Shown: positions 9,353 through 26,227, counted from the stretch's first letter. The stretch is 64,000 nt of DNA from Enterobacter hormaechei ATCC 49162 (GCF_001875655.1 NZ_MKEQ01000002.1:62001-126000); one strand, 5' to 3'. Made by a program: numbers and translations. Notes: a model not told the origin generated them from the letters alone.

Positions 9353-10648
9353 ATGGTTAGATTAGAGAAGAACGATCCGTTAATGTTGGCGCGCCAGCTA
9401 CCATTAAAAACAGTTGCCCTGATACTCGCGGGCGGGCGTGGTACCCGTCTGAAAGATTTGACCATCAAGCGCGCCAAACCGGCCGTTCACTTTGGTGGTA
9501 AGTTCCGTATTATCGACTTTGCGCTCTCCAATTGCCTGAACTCAGGCATTCGCCGCATTGGCGTCATTACCCAGTATCAGTCGCATACGCTGGTGCAACA
9601 CATTCAGCGCGGCTGGTCATTCTTCAGCGAAGAGATGAACGAGTTTGTCGATCTGCTCCCGGCGCAGCAGCGCGTTCACGGGGAGAACTGGTACCGCGGC
9701 ACGGCGGATGCCGTGACCCAGAACCTCGACATCATTCGCCGCTACAACGCGGAATACATCGTCATCCTCGCCGGGGATCACATCTACAAGCAAGATTACT
9801 CCCACATGCTGATCGACCACGTCGAAAAAGGGGCGCGCTGCACCGTGGCGTGTCTGCCGGTGCCCGTTGCGGAAGCAACCGCGTTTGGCGTGATGCATGT
9901 AGACGGCGACGACAAGATTATCGACTTCGTCGAAAAGCCGGCAAATCCGCCAACCATGCCAGGCGACGACACCAAATCGCTCGCCAGCATGGGGATCTAT
10001 GTCTTTGATGCCGATTATCTTTATGAACTGCTGGAAGAGGACGACAAAGACGAAAACTCCAGCCACGATTTCGGTAAAGACATCATCCCGAAAATTACCA
10101 AAGCTGGCATGGCGTATGCACATCCCTTCCCGCTCTCCTGCGTGCAGTCCGATCCGAATGCGGAACCTTACTGGCGCGATGTGGGAACCCTGGAAGCGTA
10201 CTGGAAAGCCAACCTCGATCTGGCATCCGTGACGCCTGAGCTGGATATGTACGACCAGAACTGGCCGATTCGCACCCATATGGAATCGCTGCCGCCAGCG
10301 AAGTTCGTCCAGGACCGCTCCGGCAGCCACGGCATGACGCTCAACTCGCTGGTTTCTGGCGGGTGCATTATCTCCGGTTCGGTGGTGGTGCAGTCCGTGC
10401 TGTTCCCGCGCGTGCGTATAAACTCATTCTGTAATATCGATTCGGCAGTTCTGCTGCCGGACGTCTGGGTAGGGCGCTCATGTCGCCTGCGTCGCTGCGT
10501 TATCGACCGTGCCTGCGTCATTCCTGAAGGGATGGTGATTGGGGAAAACGCGGAAGAAGATGCGCGTCGTTTCTACCGTTCGGAAGAGGGGATCGTGTTA
10601 GTAACACGGGAAATGTTGCGGAAGCTGCAAATCAAACAGGAGCGATGA
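9353..10648 (+). CDS. glgC: Glucose-1-phosphate adenylyltransferase (ADP-glucose pyrophosphorylase)
   Basis: Makes ADP-glucose from ATP and glucose-1-phosphate, the committed step of glycogen synthesis; the family is activated by fructose-1,6-bisphosphate and inhibited by AMP. 431 residues from ATG 9353, with AAGGAG at a good distance; upstream in-frame starts at 9317 and after would place the ribosome site inside the gene. The nucleotide-binding loop GGRGTRLK is at residues 27-34, with Lys39 (the activator-site lysine of E. coli) just after. Further motifs are GTADAV and AGDHIY, and a C-terminal left-handed helix domain. It is 17 bp after glgX, and its stop overlaps the start of glgA. Confidence 0.97.
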   Translation: MVRLEKNDPLMLARQLPLKTVALILAGGRGTRLKDLTIKRAKPAVHFGGKFRIIDFALSNCLNSGIRRIGVITQYQSHTLVQHIQRGWSFFSEEMNEFVDLLPAQQRVHGENWYRGTADAVTQNLDIIRRYNAEYIVILAGDHIYKQDYSHMLIDHVEKGARCTVACLPVPVAEATAFGVMHVDGDDKIIDFVEKPANPPTMPGDDTKSLASMGIYVFDADYLYELLEEDDKDENSSHDFGKDIIPKITKAGMAYAHPFPLSCVQSDPNAEPYWRDVGTLEAYWKANLDLASVTPELDMYDQNWPIRTHMESLPPAKFVQDRSGSHGMTLNSLVSGGCIISGSVVVQSVLFPRVRINSFCNIDSAVLLPDVWVGRSCRLRRCVIDRACVIPEGMVIGENAEEDARRFYRSEEGIVLVTREMLRKLQIKQER

Positions 10649-12081
10649 TGCAGGTTTTACACGTATGTTCTGAGATGTTCCCGTTGTTAAAAACGGGCGG
10701 ACTGGCGGATGTTCTTGGTGCATTACCGGCGGCGCAAATTGCCGGAGGGGTGGATACCCGCGTGTTGTTACCCGCTTTTCCGGATATCCGGCGTGGTATC
10801 CCCGATGCAAAGGTGGTTACCCGCCGCGAGACCTTCGCGGGACGTATCACCCTGCTTTTTGGACATTACAATGGCGTAGGGATTTACCTGATTGATGCGC
10901 CGCATTTATACGACCGACCCGGCAGCCCGTATCACGATACCAATCTGTACGCCTATACCGATAACGTGCTGCGCTTCGCCCTGCTGGGCTGGGTGGGGGC
11001 GGAAATGGCCGTCGGGCTGGATCCGTTCTGGCGTCCGAACGTGGTGCATGCGCACGACTGGCATGCGGGCCTGGCACCGGCGTATCTCGCGGCGAAGGGC
11101 CATCCGGCCAAATCGGTGTTTACGGTGCACAACCTGGCGTATCAGGGCATGTATTACGCCCATCATATGAACGACATCGATCTGCCATGGTCATTCTTTA
11201 ACATGCACGGACTGGAGTTTAACGGACAGATTTCGTTCCTGAAGGCCGGGCTGTACTACGCCGACCACATCACGGCGGTCAGCCCAACCTACGCGCGTGA
11301 AATTACCCAGCCGGAGTTCGGTTACGGTATGGAAGGGCTGCTGCAACAGCGCCATCGTGAAGGTCGCCTGTCGGGCATTCTGAACGGCGTGGATGAACAG
11401 ATCTGGAATCCGGAAACGGACCTCCTGCTGGCGGCGCGCTATGGCCGTGACTCCGTTGAGGACAAAGCGGAAAACAAGCGCCAGCTTCAGATTGCGATGG
11501 GGCTGAAGGTCAACGACAAGGTGCCGCTGTTTGCAGTGGTCAGCCGCCTGACCAGCCAGAAAGGGCTGGATCTGGTGCTGGAAGCGCTGCCAGGGTTGCT
11601 TGAGCAGGGCGGCCAGCTGGCGCTGCTCGGCGCAGGCGACCCGGTATTGCAGGAAGGTTTCCTGGCGGCCGCGGCGGAACATCCGGGGCAGGTGGGCGTG
11701 CAGATCGGTTATCACGAAGCGTTTTCTCACCGCATCATGGGCGGCGCGGACGTGATTCTGGTGCCGAGCCGGTTCGAGCCATGCGGCCTGACGCAGCTCT
11801 ATGGCCTGAAGTACGGCACGCTGCCGCTGGTGCGACGCACGGGCGGGCTGGCGGATACGGTGTCTGACAGCTCCCTGGAAAACCTGGCGGACGGTATCGC
11901 CAGCGGGTTTGTTTTCGAGGACAGTAATGCCTGGTCGCTGCTTCGGGCGATCCGGCGTGCTTTCGTCTTGTGGTCCCGTCCATCCCTGTGGCGTTACGTA
12001 CAACGTCAGGCGATGTCTATGGACTTTGGCTGGCACGTTGCGGCGCAGTCCTACCGCGACCTTTATCAACGCTTGATGTAA
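10648..12081 (+). CDS. glgA: Glycogen synthase (ADP-glucose dependent)
   Basis: GT5-family enzyme that transfers glucose from ADP-glucose to the growing alpha-1,4 chain. 477 residues from ATG 10648, as in E. coli; an ATG one codon earlier (10645) is possible. The ADP-glucose loop KTGGLAD is at residues 15-21, the central HAHDWHAGL motif follows, and the C-terminal Rossmann half carries [13 protein letters not shown], which includes the conserved glutamate. The start overlaps the glgC stop, suggesting translational coupling. Confidence 0.97.
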   Translation: MQVLHVCSEMFPLLKTGGLADVLGALPAAQIAGGVDTRVLLPAFPDIRRGIPDAKVVTRRETFAGRITLLFGHYNGVGIYLIDAPHLYDRPGSPYHDTNLYAYTDNVLRFALLGWVGAEMAVGLDPFWRPNVVHAHDWHAGLAPAYLAAKGHPAKSVFTVHNLAYQGMYYAHHMNDIDLPWSFFNMHGLEFNGQISFLKAGLYYADHITAVSPTYAREITQPEFGYGMEGLLQQRHREGRLSGILNGVDEQIWNPETDLLLAARYGRDSVEDKAENKRQLQIAMGLKVNDKVPLFAVVSRLTSQKGLDLVLEALPGLLEQGGQLALLGAGDPVLQEGFLAAAAEHPGQVGVQIGYHEAFSHRIMGGADVILVPSRFEPCGLTQLYGLKYGTLPLVRRTGGLADTVSDSSLENLADGIASGFVFEDSNAWSLLRAIRRAFVLWSRPSLWRYVQRQAMSMDFGWHVAAQSYRDLYQRLM

Positions 12082-14547
<2,466 letters not shown>

Positions 14548-14553
14548 AACAAC

Positions 14554-14623
14554 GCCCGGTGGCGCTGCGCTTACCGGGCCTACTCGATCCTGTAGGCCGG
14601 GTAAGGCGGAGCCACCACCCGGC
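14554..14623. repeat. REP pair with T-tract between glgP and glpD
   Basis: Inverted REP units GCCCGGTGGCG to CGGGCCTAC and GTAGGCCGGGTAAGG to CACCCGGC fill the gap between two convergent genes. The second unit is followed by six T residues (14624-14629), so it may also be the glgP terminator. Confidence 0.85.
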
Positions 14624-14632
14624 TTTTTTCAA

Positions 14633-16141
14633 TTACGACGCCAGCGAAAGCTCACGCTTTCCCGCATGTTGCGCCAGCCACTGCGCCACGCGAGACTGCT
14701 GCTCGGCGTTAAGCCACATACCTTCTTTCGTACGACGCCAGATGGCATCGTCCAGACGGCGTACCCATTCGTGTGCCACCAGATAGCGCAGCTCCGCTTC
14801 GTACAGCTCATGGCCAAAATGCTCGCCCAGATCGGCAATCTCTTTCGCGCCGCCGAGGAACAGTTCGGTATTGCTGCCGTAGGTGCGGGCATAGTGGCGC
14901 GCCATCCCTTCGGTGATGAACGGGAAGCGGCGGCGCAGCTTCGCGGCATAATCGTCGCGGTTACCGCCGATATCGCCGCCAGGCAGCACGGCGCCTTTGG
15001 TCCATGCCGGTCCGATGCCTTTGTAATACGGCGCCAGTTTCTCCAGCGCGTGCTCCGCCAGTTTGCGGTAGGTGGTGAGCTTACCGCCAAACACCGACAG
15101 CAGCGGCGCCTGACCGTCCACGTCATGAATATCGAGCGTATAGTCGCGGGTGATGGCCTGCGGTGAGTCAGACTCGTCATCGCACAGCGGACGCACGCCG
15201 GAGTAAGTCCAGACCACGTCATCGCGCGCCAGCTGTTTCTTAAAGTGCGCGTTGTACACTTTCAGCAGATAGCTGACTTCACTCTCGTCGATCTCAACGT
15301 TTTTCGGATCGCCTTTGTACTCCACGTCGGTGGTGCCGATGATGGAGAACTCGTCCATCCACGGGATCACAAACACGATGCGCTTATCTTCGTTTTGCAG
15401 GATATAAGCCTGCTTCTGGGTGTGCACACGCGGCACCACAATGTGGCTGCCCTTGATCAGGCGGATGCCGTAAGGTGAAGGCAGGTGCATACCGTCATCG
15501 AAGAACTGTTTCACCCACGGGCCGGTGGCGTTCACCAGTCCGCGCGCTTTCCAGCTAAACTTCTCGCCGGTATCCACGTCTTCCGCTTCCACAATCCACA
15601 GGCCGTTTTCGCGGCGTGCGGCGGTTGCGCGGGTACGGGTTTTCACCTCGCCGCCTTTCTTCTCGACCATCTGGGCGTTAGCCAGCACCAGACGCGCATC
15701 GTCCACCCAGCAGTCGGAATATTCGAAACCGCGCACGATTTCAGGCTTAAGAACCGATTCTGAGCCAAAACGCAAACCGGTCGAACCCGGCAGGCTGGTG
15801 CGTTTACCCAGATGATCGTACATAAACAGACCAATGCGGATCATCCACGCCGGACGCAGGTGCGGGCGGTGAGGCAGGCGGAAGCGCATCGGGATCGCCA
15901 GATGCGGGGCCATGTTCAGCAGCACTTCGCGTTCGGCCAGCGCTTCGCTGACCAGGCGGAATTCGTAGTGTTCCAGGTAGCGCAGGCCACCGTGGATCAG
16001 CTTGGAGCTGGCGGACGACGTCGCGCAGGCGAGATCGTTAGCTTCCAGCATCAGCACGGATAAACCGCGTCCTGCGGCATCAACCGCAATACCGGCACCG
16101 TTGATGCCACCGCCTATCACAATCAGATCTTTGGTTTCCAT
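14633..16141 (-). CDS. glpD: Aerobic glycerol-3-phosphate dehydrogenase
   Basis: FAD-dependent, membrane-associated enzyme that oxidises sn-glycerol-3-phosphate to dihydroxyacetone phosphate and passes electrons to ubiquinone. 502 residues from ATG 16141 (E. coli has 501). The N-terminal FAD-binding GGGINGAG is at residues 10-17; SSASSKLIHGGLRYLE and the later SVFGGKLTTYRKLAEHAL are family signatures. It is divergent from glpEGR; two GlpR operators overlap the leader (16154-16195). Confidence 0.96.
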   Translation of the reverse strand: METKDLIVIGGGINGAGIAVDAAGRGLSVLMLEANDLACATSSASSKLIHGGLRYLEHYEFRLVSEALAEREVLLNMAPHLAIPMRFRLPHRPHLRPAWMIRIGLFMYDHLGKRTSLPGSTGLRFGSESVLKPEIVRGFEYSDCWVDDARLVLANAQMVEKKGGEVKTRTRATAARRENGLWIVEAEDVDTGEKFSWKARGLVNATGPWVKQFFDDGMHLPSPYGIRLIKGSHIVVPRVHTQKQAYILQNEDKRIVFVIPWMDEFSIIGTTDVEYKGDPKNVEIDESEVSYLLKVYNAHFKKQLARDDVVWTYSGVRPLCDDESDSPQAITRDYTLDIHDVDGQAPLLSVFGGKLTTYRKLAEHALEKLAPYYKGIGPAWTKGAVLPGGDIGGNRDDYAAKLRRRFPFITEGMARHYARTYGSNTELFLGGAKEIADLGEHFGHELYEAELRYLVAHEWVRRLDDAIWRRTKEGMWLNAEQQSRVAQWLAQHAGKRELSLAS

Positions 16142-16153
16142 AACACCCTCATG

Positions 16154-16195
16154 CACTTTCGTTAAAGCTCAAAAATGTTCGATATCGCTCATAAT
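16154..16195 (-). promoter_or_regulatory. Two tandem GlpR operators in the glpD leader
   Basis: Read on the minus strand, ATGAGCGATATCGAACATT (about 16175-16193) is followed by TTTGAGCTTTAACGAAAGTG (16154-16173). Both fit the GlpR operator (TATGTTCGATAACGAACATA-like), and the layout matches the two operators of E. coli glpD. They end 12 bp before the glpD start. Confidence 0.7.
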
Positions 16196-16329
16196 AGCAA
16201 AGGAACGCGCTTTTGGTAACATCAAAAAAACAATTTAGAGTGATATGGATAACATAATGGCGTTTACCCGCCGCCAGGACGTACACTACGGGGTAAAATC
16301 GTGTCGTTGACCACTGTAAAGAGAACACC

Positions 16330-16662
16330 ATGGATCAGTTTGAATGTATTAATGTAGAAGAAGCCCATCAGAAGATGCACCAGGGAACAGCGGTGCTGGT
16401 GGATATCCGCGATCCGCAGAGCTTTGCGATGGGCCACACGCCGGGCGCGTTCCATCTCACCAACGACTCATTGGGCGCGTTTATGCGCGATAACGACTTC
16501 GACACCCCGGTGATGGTCATGTGCTATCACGGCAACAGCAGTAAAGGCGCGGCGCAGTATCTGCTTCAGCAGGGTTACGAGGCGGTGTACAGCGTCGATG
16601 GCGGCTTCGATGCCTGGCATCGTCATTTCCCGGCAGAAGTTGAATACGCGTTTGAGCGCTGA
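16330..16662 (+). CDS. glpE: Thiosulfate sulfurtransferase GlpE (single-domain rhodanese)
   Basis: Cytoplasmic rhodanese that transfers sulfane sulfur from thiosulfate to cyanide or thiols; the physiological acceptor is not settled. 110 residues (E. coli 108), one rhodanese domain with [10 protein letters not shown] and the active-site loop CYHGNSS, catalytic Cys65. First gene of glpEGR, 47 bp before glpG, divergent from glpD. Its role in glycerol-phosphate metabolism is unclear, despite the name. Confidence 0.95.
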   Translation: MDQFECINVEEAHQKMHQGTAVLVDIRDPQSFAMGHTPGAFHLTNDSLGAFMRDNDFDTPVMVMCYHGNSSKGAAQYLLQQGYEAVYSVDGGFDAWHRHFPAEVEYAFER

Positions 16663-16709
16663 TCCCGCTATACTGTCCCCTTTTGTGTGGAAATAAGCGA
16701 CCGCTGCCC

Positions 16710-17540
16710 ATGTTGATGATCACCTCTTTTAGCAACCCGCGCGTCGCCCAGGCGTTTGTCGACTATATGGCGACGCAGGGCATTATCCTGACTATTCAGC
16801 AGCATACACAGACGGATGTCTGGCTGGCGGACGAAACCCAGGCCAGCCGCGTGAATGCTGAACTGGCGCGTTTTCTGGAAAACCCGGGCGACCCGCGTTA
16901 TCTGGCGGCAAGCTGGCAATCCGGGCAGACCGACAGTGGCCTGCACTATCAACGTTTTCCTTTCCTCGCCACCCTCCGCGAGCGCGCAGGGCCGTTTACG
17001 CTGTTGCTGATGGCGGCCTGCATCATCGTCTTCATTATTATGAGCGTGGTGGGCGACCAGAGCGTGATGATTGCCCTCGCATGGCCGTACGATCCCTCCC
17101 TGCAATTTGACGTCTGGCGCTACTTCACGCATGCGCTGATGCACTTCTCGGTGATGCATATCCTCTTTAACCTGCTGTGGTGGTGGTATCTTGGCGGTAT
17201 CGTTGAGAAGCGGCTCGGCAGCGGCAAGCTGATTGTTATCACCCTTATCAGCGCCCTGTTGAGCGGCTACGTACAGCACAAATTCAGCGGCCCGTGGTTT
17301 GGCGGGTTATCCGGCGTGGTATACGCCCTGATGGGTTACGCCTGGCTCAGAGGCGAGCGCGACCCGGAAAGCGGCATCTATTTACAACGTGGATTAATAA
17401 CCTTTGCGTTAATATGGCTTATTGCCGGATGGTTTGATCTGTTTGGTATGTCTATCGCCAATGGTGCGCACGTTACCGGCCTGGCGGTCGGGCTGGCGAT
17501 GGCGCTTGCCGATACGCTCCATGCGCGAAAACGAACATAA
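16710..17540 (+). CDS. glpG: Rhomboid intramembrane serine protease GlpG
   Basis: Integral inner-membrane protease that cleaves transmembrane substrates. 276 residues from ATG 16710, the E. coli length. An N-terminal cytoplasmic domain (about 1-90) precedes six membrane segments. The catalytic serine is in [13 protein letters not shown] (Ser201 by alignment) and the catalytic histidine in NGAHVTGL (His254); the [21 protein letters not shown] motif of loop 1 is complete. glpR follows after 16 bp. Confidence 0.95.
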   Translation: MLMITSFSNPRVAQAFVDYMATQGIILTIQQHTQTDVWLADETQASRVNAELARFLENPGDPRYLAASWQSGQTDSGLHYQRFPFLATLRERAGPFTLLLMAACIIVFIIMSVVGDQSVMIALAWPYDPSLQFDVWRYFTHALMHFSVMHILFNLLWWWYLGGIVEKRLGSGKLIVITLISALLSGYVQHKFSGPWFGGLSGVVYALMGYAWLRGERDPESGIYLQRGLITFALIWLIAGWFDLFGMSIANGAHVTGLAVGLAMALADTLHARKRT

Positions 17541-17556
17541 TTCCCAGGGATATTTC

Positions 17557-18315
17557 ATGAAACAAACACAACGTCATGACGCCATTATCGAACTGGTAAA
17601 AAAACAGGGATACGTCAGCACTGAAGAGCTGGTGGAGCAGTTTGCCGTCAGCCCGCAAACCATCCGTCGTGACCTCAACGATCTGGCCGATCAGAACCGT
17701 ATTCTGCGTCACCACGGCGGCGCGGCGCTGCCGTCCAGCTCGGTGAACACCTCGTGGCACGACCGTAAAGCGACGCAAACGGCAGAGAAAGAGCGCATAG
17801 CCCGTAAAGTGGCGAGCCAGATCCCGAACGGCGCGACGCTGTTTATTGATATCGGCACCACGCCGGAAGCGGTCGCTCATGCCCTGCTGAACCACGAGAA
17901 CCTGCGCGTGGTGACCAACAACCTGAACGTGGCCAACACCTTGATGCAGAAAGATGATTTCCGCATCATCCTCGCGGGGGGCGAACTGCGTAGCCGCGAC
18001 GGGGGCATTATCGGCGAAGCGACGCTCGATTTTATCTCTCAGTTCCGCCTCGACTTCGGCATTCTGGGGATCAGCGGCATCGACACCGACGGCTCGCTGC
18101 TGGAGTTCGATTACCACGAGGTGCGCACCAAGCGCGCAATTATTGAGAACTCGCGCCACGTGATGCTGGTGGTGGATCACTCCAAGTTTGGTCGTAACGC
18201 GATGGTGAACATGGGCAGCATCAGCATGGTGGATGCGCTCTACACCGACGTGATGCCGCCAGCGGGCGTGATGCAGGTGATTAAAGATAATAATTTGCAG
18301 TTAGAGTTGTGTTGA
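17557..18315 (+). CDS. glpR: Glycerol-3-phosphate regulon repressor (DeoR family)
   Basis: Represses the glp regulon; glycerol-3-phosphate is the inducer. 252 residues from ATG 17557. An N-terminal winged helix-turn-helix (GYVSTEELVEQFAVSPQTIRR) is followed by the DeoR C-terminal sugar-phosphate sensor domain (TLFIDIGTTPEAVA). The gene is intact, whereas some E. coli K-12 strains carry a frameshift here. Its probable operators are seen at glpD (16154-16195). It is convergent with malT across a single family A repeat. Confidence 0.96.
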   Translation: MKQTQRHDAIIELVKKQGYVSTEELVEQFAVSPQTIRRDLNDLADQNRILRHHGGAALPSSSVNTSWHDRKATQTAEKERIARKVASQIPNGATLFIDIGTTPEAVAHALLNHENLRVVTNNLNVANTLMQKDDFRIILAGGELRSRDGGIIGEATLDFISQFRLDFGILGISGIDTDGSLLEFDYHEVRTKRAIIENSRHVMLVVDHSKFGRNAMVNMGSISMVDALYTDVMPPAGVMQVIKDNNLQLELC

Positions 18316-18326
18316 AAAGCTTTTCA

Positions 18327-18371
18327 CCCTCTCCCCGTGGGAGAGGGCCGGGGTGAGGGCATCAGACCGCA
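18327..18371 (+). repeat. Palindromic repeat family A, long form, copy 3
   Basis: CCCTCTCCC / GGGAGAGGG stem with a short loop, then GGGGTGAGGGCATCAG. It fills the 62-bp gap between the convergent glpR and malT, where E. coli K-12 has the rtcRBA cluster instead. Confidence 0.85.
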
Positions 18372-18377
18372 GAGGAA

Positions 18378-21654
<3,277 letters not shown>

Positions 21655-24048
21655 ATGTCACAGCCTACTTTCAACAAAGCTCAATTTCAGGCTGCCCTGA
21701 CGCGTCAGTGGCAGCGTTTTGGCCTTCATGCTGCAAACGAGATGACGCCTCACCAGTGGTGGCAGGCGGTGAGCGGGGCGCTCGCAGAGCAGCTGGACGC
21801 TCAGCCTGTGGCGAAGCCTGTTAAGGGCCAGCGCCACGTCAACTACATTTCGATGGAGTTCCTGATTGGCCGTCTGACGGGCAACAATCTGCTGAACCTT
21901 GGCTGGTATCAGGACGTCGGTGACGTGCTGAAAGAGCACGACATCAACCTGACCGATCTGCTGGAAGAAGAGATTGACCCGGCGCTGGGTAACGGCGGTC
22001 TGGGACGTCTGGCGGCCTGTTTCCTGGATTCCATGGCAACGGTGGGCCAGTCGGCCATTGGCTATGGCCTGAACTATCAGTACGGCCTGTTCCGTCAGTC
22101 GTTTGCCGACGGCCATCAGATGGAAGCGCCGGATGACTGGCACCGTAACACCTACCCGTGGTTCCGCCACAACGCGCAGCTGGATGTGCAGGTGGGCATT
22201 GGCGGGAAAGTCACGAAGCAGGGACTTTGGGAACCGGCGTTCACCCTCACTGGCGAAGCCTGGGATCTGCCGGTGCTCGGCTACCGTAACGGCGTGGCGC
22301 AGCCGCTGCGTCTGTGGCAGGCGAAGCACGCACATCCGTTTAACCTGACCAAATTTAACGACGGCGATTTCCTGCGCGCCGAGCAGCAGGGTATCGACGC
22401 CGAGAAGCTGACCAAAGTCCTCTACCCGAACGACAACCACCTGGCGGGTAAGAAGCTGCGCCTGATGCAGCAGTACTTCCAGTGCGCCTGCTCCGTGGCG
22501 GACATTCTGCGTCGCCATCACCTGGCGGGTCGCACGCTGGCGCAGCTGCCGGACTTCGAAGTGATCCAGCTGAACGACACGCACCCGACCATTGCCATCC
22601 CTGAACTGCTGCGCGTGCTGATCGACGAGCATCAGCTAAGCTGGGACGATGCCTGGGCCATCACCAGCCGCACCTTCGCCTACACCAACCACACCCTGAT
22701 GCCAGAAGCGCTGGAGTGCTGGGATGAAAAGCTGGTGAAAACGCTGCTGCCGCGCCATATGCAGATCATCAACAAGATTAACGACCAGTTTAAAACCCTG
22801 GTGGAGAAAACCTGGCCGGGCGACAAAGCCGTCTGGGCGAAGCTGGCCGTGGTACACAACAAACAGGTGCGCATGGCGAACATGTGCGTGGTCAGCGGCT
22901 TTGCCGTTAACGGCGTGGCGGCGCTGCACTCGGATCTGGTGGTGAAAGATCTGTTCCCGGAATACCACCAGCTGTGGCCGACCAAATTCCATAACGTGAC
23001 CAACGGCATCACGCCGCGTCGCTGGATCAAACAGTGCAACCCGCTGCTGGCTGGCCTGCTGGACAAGACCCTGAAGAAAGAGTGGGCCAACGATCTGGAC
23101 CAGCTGATCAACCTGGAAAAACAGGCCGACGACGCGAAGTTCCGCGAGCAGTACCGCGCCATTAAGCTGGAGAACAAAGTGCGTCTGGCGGAGTTTGTGA
23201 AAGTGCGTACCGGAATTGAAATTAACCCGAACGCGATTTTCGATATCCAGATCAAACGCCTGCACGAGTACAAACGTCAGCACCTGAACCTGCTGCACAT
23301 TCTGGCGCTGTACAAAGAGATCCGCGAGAACCCGCAGGCCGACCGCGTGCCGCGCGTGTTCCTGTTCGGTGCGAAAGCGGCGCCGGGCTACTACCTGGCG
23401 AAAAATATTATCCTCGCCATTAATAAGGTGGCGGCGGCGATCAATAACGATCCGAAAGTGGGCGACAAGCTGAAGGTGGTGTTCCTGCCGGATTACTGCG
23501 TCTCTGCGGCGGAAATGCTGATCCCGGCGGCGGATATTTCCGAGCAGATCTCTACCGCCGGTAAAGAAGCCTCCGGTACCGGCAACATGAAGCTGGCGCT
23601 CAACGGCGCGCTGACCGTCGGCACGCTGGACGGTGCGAACGTAGAAATCGCGGAGAAGGTCGGCGAAGAGAACATCTTTATCTTCGGCCATACTGTTGAA
23701 GAAGTGAAAGCCATCAAAGCCAAGGGCTACGACCCGGTGAAATGGCGTAAAAAAGACAAAGTGCTGGATGCGGTGCTGAAAGAGCTGGAAAGCGGGAAGT
23801 ACAGCGACGGCGACAAGCACGCGTTTGACCAGATGCTGCACAGCATGGACAAACAGGGCGGCGACCCGTACCTGGTGATGGCAGACTTCACCGCTTACGT
23901 TGAAGCGCAGAAGCAGGTGGACGTGCTCTATCGCGACCAGGATGCCTGGACCCGCGCGTGTATCCTGAACACCGCGCGCTGCGGCATGTTCAGCTCTGAC
24001 CGCTCAATCCGTGATTATCAGGCCCGTATCTGGCAGGCAAAACGCTAA
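21655..24048 (+). CDS. malP: Maltodextrin phosphorylase
   Basis: Phosphorolyses maltodextrins to glucose-1-phosphate in the cytoplasm. 797 residues from ATG 21655, the E. coli length; in-frame starts from 21622 are less likely because E. coli MalP begins MSQP. GT35 motifs [15 protein letters not shown] and [15 protein letters not shown] are present, as is the pyridoxal-phosphate site [14 protein letters not shown]. It forms an operon with malQ, 9 bp downstream, and is probably MalT-activated. Confidence 0.97.
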   Translation: MSQPTFNKAQFQAALTRQWQRFGLHAANEMTPHQWWQAVSGALAEQLDAQPVAKPVKGQRHVNYISMEFLIGRLTGNNLLNLGWYQDVGDVLKEHDINLTDLLEEEIDPALGNGGLGRLAACFLDSMATVGQSAIGYGLNYQYGLFRQSFADGHQMEAPDDWHRNTYPWFRHNAQLDVQVGIGGKVTKQGLWEPAFTLTGEAWDLPVLGYRNGVAQPLRLWQAKHAHPFNLTKFNDGDFLRAEQQGIDAEKLTKVLYPNDNHLAGKKLRLMQQYFQCACSVADILRRHHLAGRTLAQLPDFEVIQLNDTHPTIAIPELLRVLIDEHQLSWDDAWAITSRTFAYTNHTLMPEALECWDEKLVKTLLPRHMQIINKINDQFKTLVEKTWPGDKAVWAKLAVVHNKQVRMANMCVVSGFAVNGVAALHSDLVVKDLFPEYHQLWPTKFHNVTNGITPRRWIKQCNPLLAGLLDKTLKKEWANDLDQLINLEKQADDAKFREQYRAIKLENKVRLAEFVKVRTGIEINPNAIFDIQIKRLHEYKRQHLNLLHILALYKEIRENPQADRVPRVFLFGAKAAPGYYLAKNIILAINKVAAAINNDPKVGDKLKVVFLPDYCVSAAEMLIPAADISEQISTAGKEASGTGNMKLALNGALTVGTLDGANVEIAEKVGEENIFIFGHTVEEVKAIKAKGYDPVKWRKKDKVLDAVLKELESGKYSDGDKHAFDQMLHSMDKQGGDPYLVMADFTAYVEAQKQVDVLYRDQDAWTRACILNTARCGMFSSDRSIRDYQARIWQAKR

Positions 24049-24057
24049 GGAAGCGCG

Positions 24058-26139
24058 ATGGAGAGTAAACGTCTGGACAGTGCCGCGCAGGCGGCGGGAA
24101 TTAGCCTCAGTTACATCAATGCGCACGGCAAACCGCAGTCTATTGGTGCGGACACCAAAAGACGTTTGCTCGATGCGATGCACAAAACCGACGCGAAAGC
24201 GTCGGTTGCCCCGGTGCCAAACGTGAAGGTCTTTACCGCGGGTAAAAAGATGTCGCTGGCGGTAGAAGGGCGCGGTGAGTTCAGCTGGCTGCTCACCACC
24301 GAAGAGGGGCATCAGCACAAAGGCCATGCCACCGGCGGCAAAACGTTCACCCTTCCGGCGAAACTGCCGGAGGGGTATCACAGCCTGACGCTCACTCAGG
24401 ACGAACAGCGTTTTCACTGTCGGGTGATCGTCGCGCCGAAGCGCTGCTATGAGCCGCAGGCACTGCTTGAAGGCAAAAAGCTGTGGGGGGCCTGCGTGCA
24501 GCTCTATACGCTGCGTTCGGACAGCAACTGGGGCATCGGTGATTTTGGCGATCTGAAGAAGATGCTGGCATCTGTTGGTGAGCGCGGCGGCGCGTTTATC
24601 GGCCTCAACCCGATCCACGCCCTCTATCCGGCCAACCCGGAAAGCGCCAGCCCGTACAGCCCGTCTTCGCGCCGTTGGCTGAATGTAATTTACATCGACG
24701 TTAACGCGTTAGACGATTTCAAAAACAGCAAAGAGGCGCAGGCCTGGTGGAAGCTTGAGACCACCCAGCAGATGCTGAAACAGGCCCGCGATGCGGACTG
24801 GGTCGATTATGCCTCCGTGACCGCGCTGAAAATGGCGGCGCTGCGTCTGGCGTGGAAAGGCTTTGCGAAGCGCGATGACGAGCAGATGGCGGCCTTCCGC
24901 CAGTTTGTGATGCAGGAAGGTGAGAGTCTTTACTGGCAGGCAGCGTTTGACGCGCTGCATGCGTATCAGGTGCAGGAGGACGAGATGCGCTGGGGCTGGC
25001 CGGTGTGGCCGGAAGCCTATCAGTCCGTTGATACCCCGGAAGTGAAGGCGTTCTGTAAGACGCATGCCGACGAGGTGGATTTCTATCTCTGGTTGCAGTG
25101 GCTGGCCTACAGCCAGTTTGCCGCCTGCTGGCAGGTGAGCCAGGGCTATAAGATGCCGATCGGCCTGTATCGCGATCTGGCCGTTGGCGTGGCGGAAGGC
25201 GGAGCGGAAACCTGGTGTGACCGTGAACTTTACTGCCTGAAAGCTTCCGTCGGTGCGCCACCGGATATCCTTGGCCCGCTTGGTCAGAACTGGGGCTTGC
25301 CGCCGATGGATCCGCACGTGATGGCGGCGCGTGCCTACGAGCCGTTTATCGACCTGCTGCGCGCGAATATGCAGAACTGCGGCGCGTTGCGTATCGACCA
25401 CGTGATGTCCGTGCTGCGCCTGTGGTGGATCCCGTACGGTGAAACCGCCGACCACGGGGCGTACGTGCAGTATCCGGTGGACGATCTGCTCTCAATTCTT
25501 GCGCTGGAGAGTAAGCGTCATCAGTGCATGGTGATTGGCGAAGATCTCGGTACCGTGCCGGTGGAAATTGTCAGCAAGCTCCGCGACAGCGGGGTTTACT
25601 CCTACAAAGTGCTCTATTTTGAAAACGACCATGAGAAAACCTTCCGCGCGCCGAAAGCGTACCCTGAACAGTCAATGGCAGTCGCGACGACGCATGATCT
25701 TCCTACGCTCCGGGGCTACTGGGAAAGCGGCGACCTGACGCTTGGTAAAACGCTGGGGCTGTATCCTGATGAAGAGGTTCTGCGCGGGCTGTATCAGGAT
25801 CGCGAGCTGGCGAAGCAGGGGCTGCTGGATGCGCTGCATAAGCATGGCTGTCTGCCGAAGCGCGCCGGGCATAAGGCGTCATTGATGTCGATGACGCCAA
25901 CGCTTAACCGTGGCTTACAGCGCTATATTGCCGACAGCAACAGCGCGTTACTCGGCCTGCAACCGGAAGACTGGATAGATATGGCGGAGCCGGTAAACAT
26001 TCCCGGCACCAGCTATCAGTACAAAAACTGGCGACGCAAGCTGTCCACAACGCTTGAAGCGATGTTTGCCGATGATGGGGTGAACAGGCTGATTAAGGAT
26101 TTGGACAAGCGCAGAAGGGCGGTGGGTAAGAAGCCGTAA
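24058..26139 (+). CDS. malQ: 4-alpha-glucanotransferase (amylomaltase)
   Basis: Transfers glucosyl and maltodextrinyl units between maltodextrins, making substrates for MalP and free glucose. GH77, 693 residues (E. coli 694). The catalytic aspartate is in LRIDHVMSVLRLWW, the acid glutamate in VIGEDLGTVP and the third acid in THDLPTLRGYW. The start is ATG 24058 with AAGGAAGCGCG upstream. Convergent with gntT across a family A half-element and a REP. Confidence 0.97.
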   Translation: MESKRLDSAAQAAGISLSYINAHGKPQSIGADTKRRLLDAMHKTDAKASVAPVPNVKVFTAGKKMSLAVEGRGEFSWLLTTEEGHQHKGHATGGKTFTLPAKLPEGYHSLTLTQDEQRFHCRVIVAPKRCYEPQALLEGKKLWGACVQLYTLRSDSNWGIGDFGDLKKMLASVGERGGAFIGLNPIHALYPANPESASPYSPSSRRWLNVIYIDVNALDDFKNSKEAQAWWKLETTQQMLKQARDADWVDYASVTALKMAALRLAWKGFAKRDDEQMAAFRQFVMQEGESLYWQAAFDALHAYQVQEDEMRWGWPVWPEAYQSVDTPEVKAFCKTHADEVDFYLWLQWLAYSQFAACWQVSQGYKMPIGLYRDLAVGVAEGGAETWCDRELYCLKASVGAPPDILGPLGQNWGLPPMDPHVMAARAYEPFIDLLRANMQNCGALRIDHVMSVLRLWWIPYGETADHGAYVQYPVDDLLSILALESKRHQCMVIGEDLGTVPVEIVSKLRDSGVYSYKVLYFENDHEKTFRAPKAYPEQSMAVATTHDLPTLRGYWESGDLTLGKTLGLYPDEEVLRGLYQDRELAKQGLLDALHKHGCLPKRAGHKASLMSMTPTLNRGLQRYIADSNSALLGLQPEDWIDMAEPVNIPGTSYQYKNWRRKLSTTLEAMFADDGVNRLIKDLDKRRRAVGKKP

Positions 26140-26143
26140 TTTG

Positions 26144-26179
26144 CCCCTCACCCTGGCTCTCTCCCCAAAGGGGAGAGGG
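26144..26179 (+). repeat. Palindromic repeat family A, short form (single arm)
   Basis: CCCCTCACCC followed by the palindrome CTCTCCCCAAAGGGGAGAG, 4 bp after the malQ stop. This is one arm of the dimers seen at 33090, 38369 and 40376. Confidence 0.85.
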
Positions 26180-26187
26180 AATCGAAT

Positions 26188-26218
26188 GTAGGCCGGGTAA
26201 GCGTCAGCGCCACCCGGC
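26188..26218 (+). repeat. Single REP with T-tract
   Basis: GTAGGCCGGGTAAGCG to GCCACCCGGC followed by six T residues (26219-26224). It probably acts as the malQ terminator; gntT ends 9 bp beyond on the other strand. Confidence 0.8.
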
Positions 26219-26227
26219 TTTTTTACA

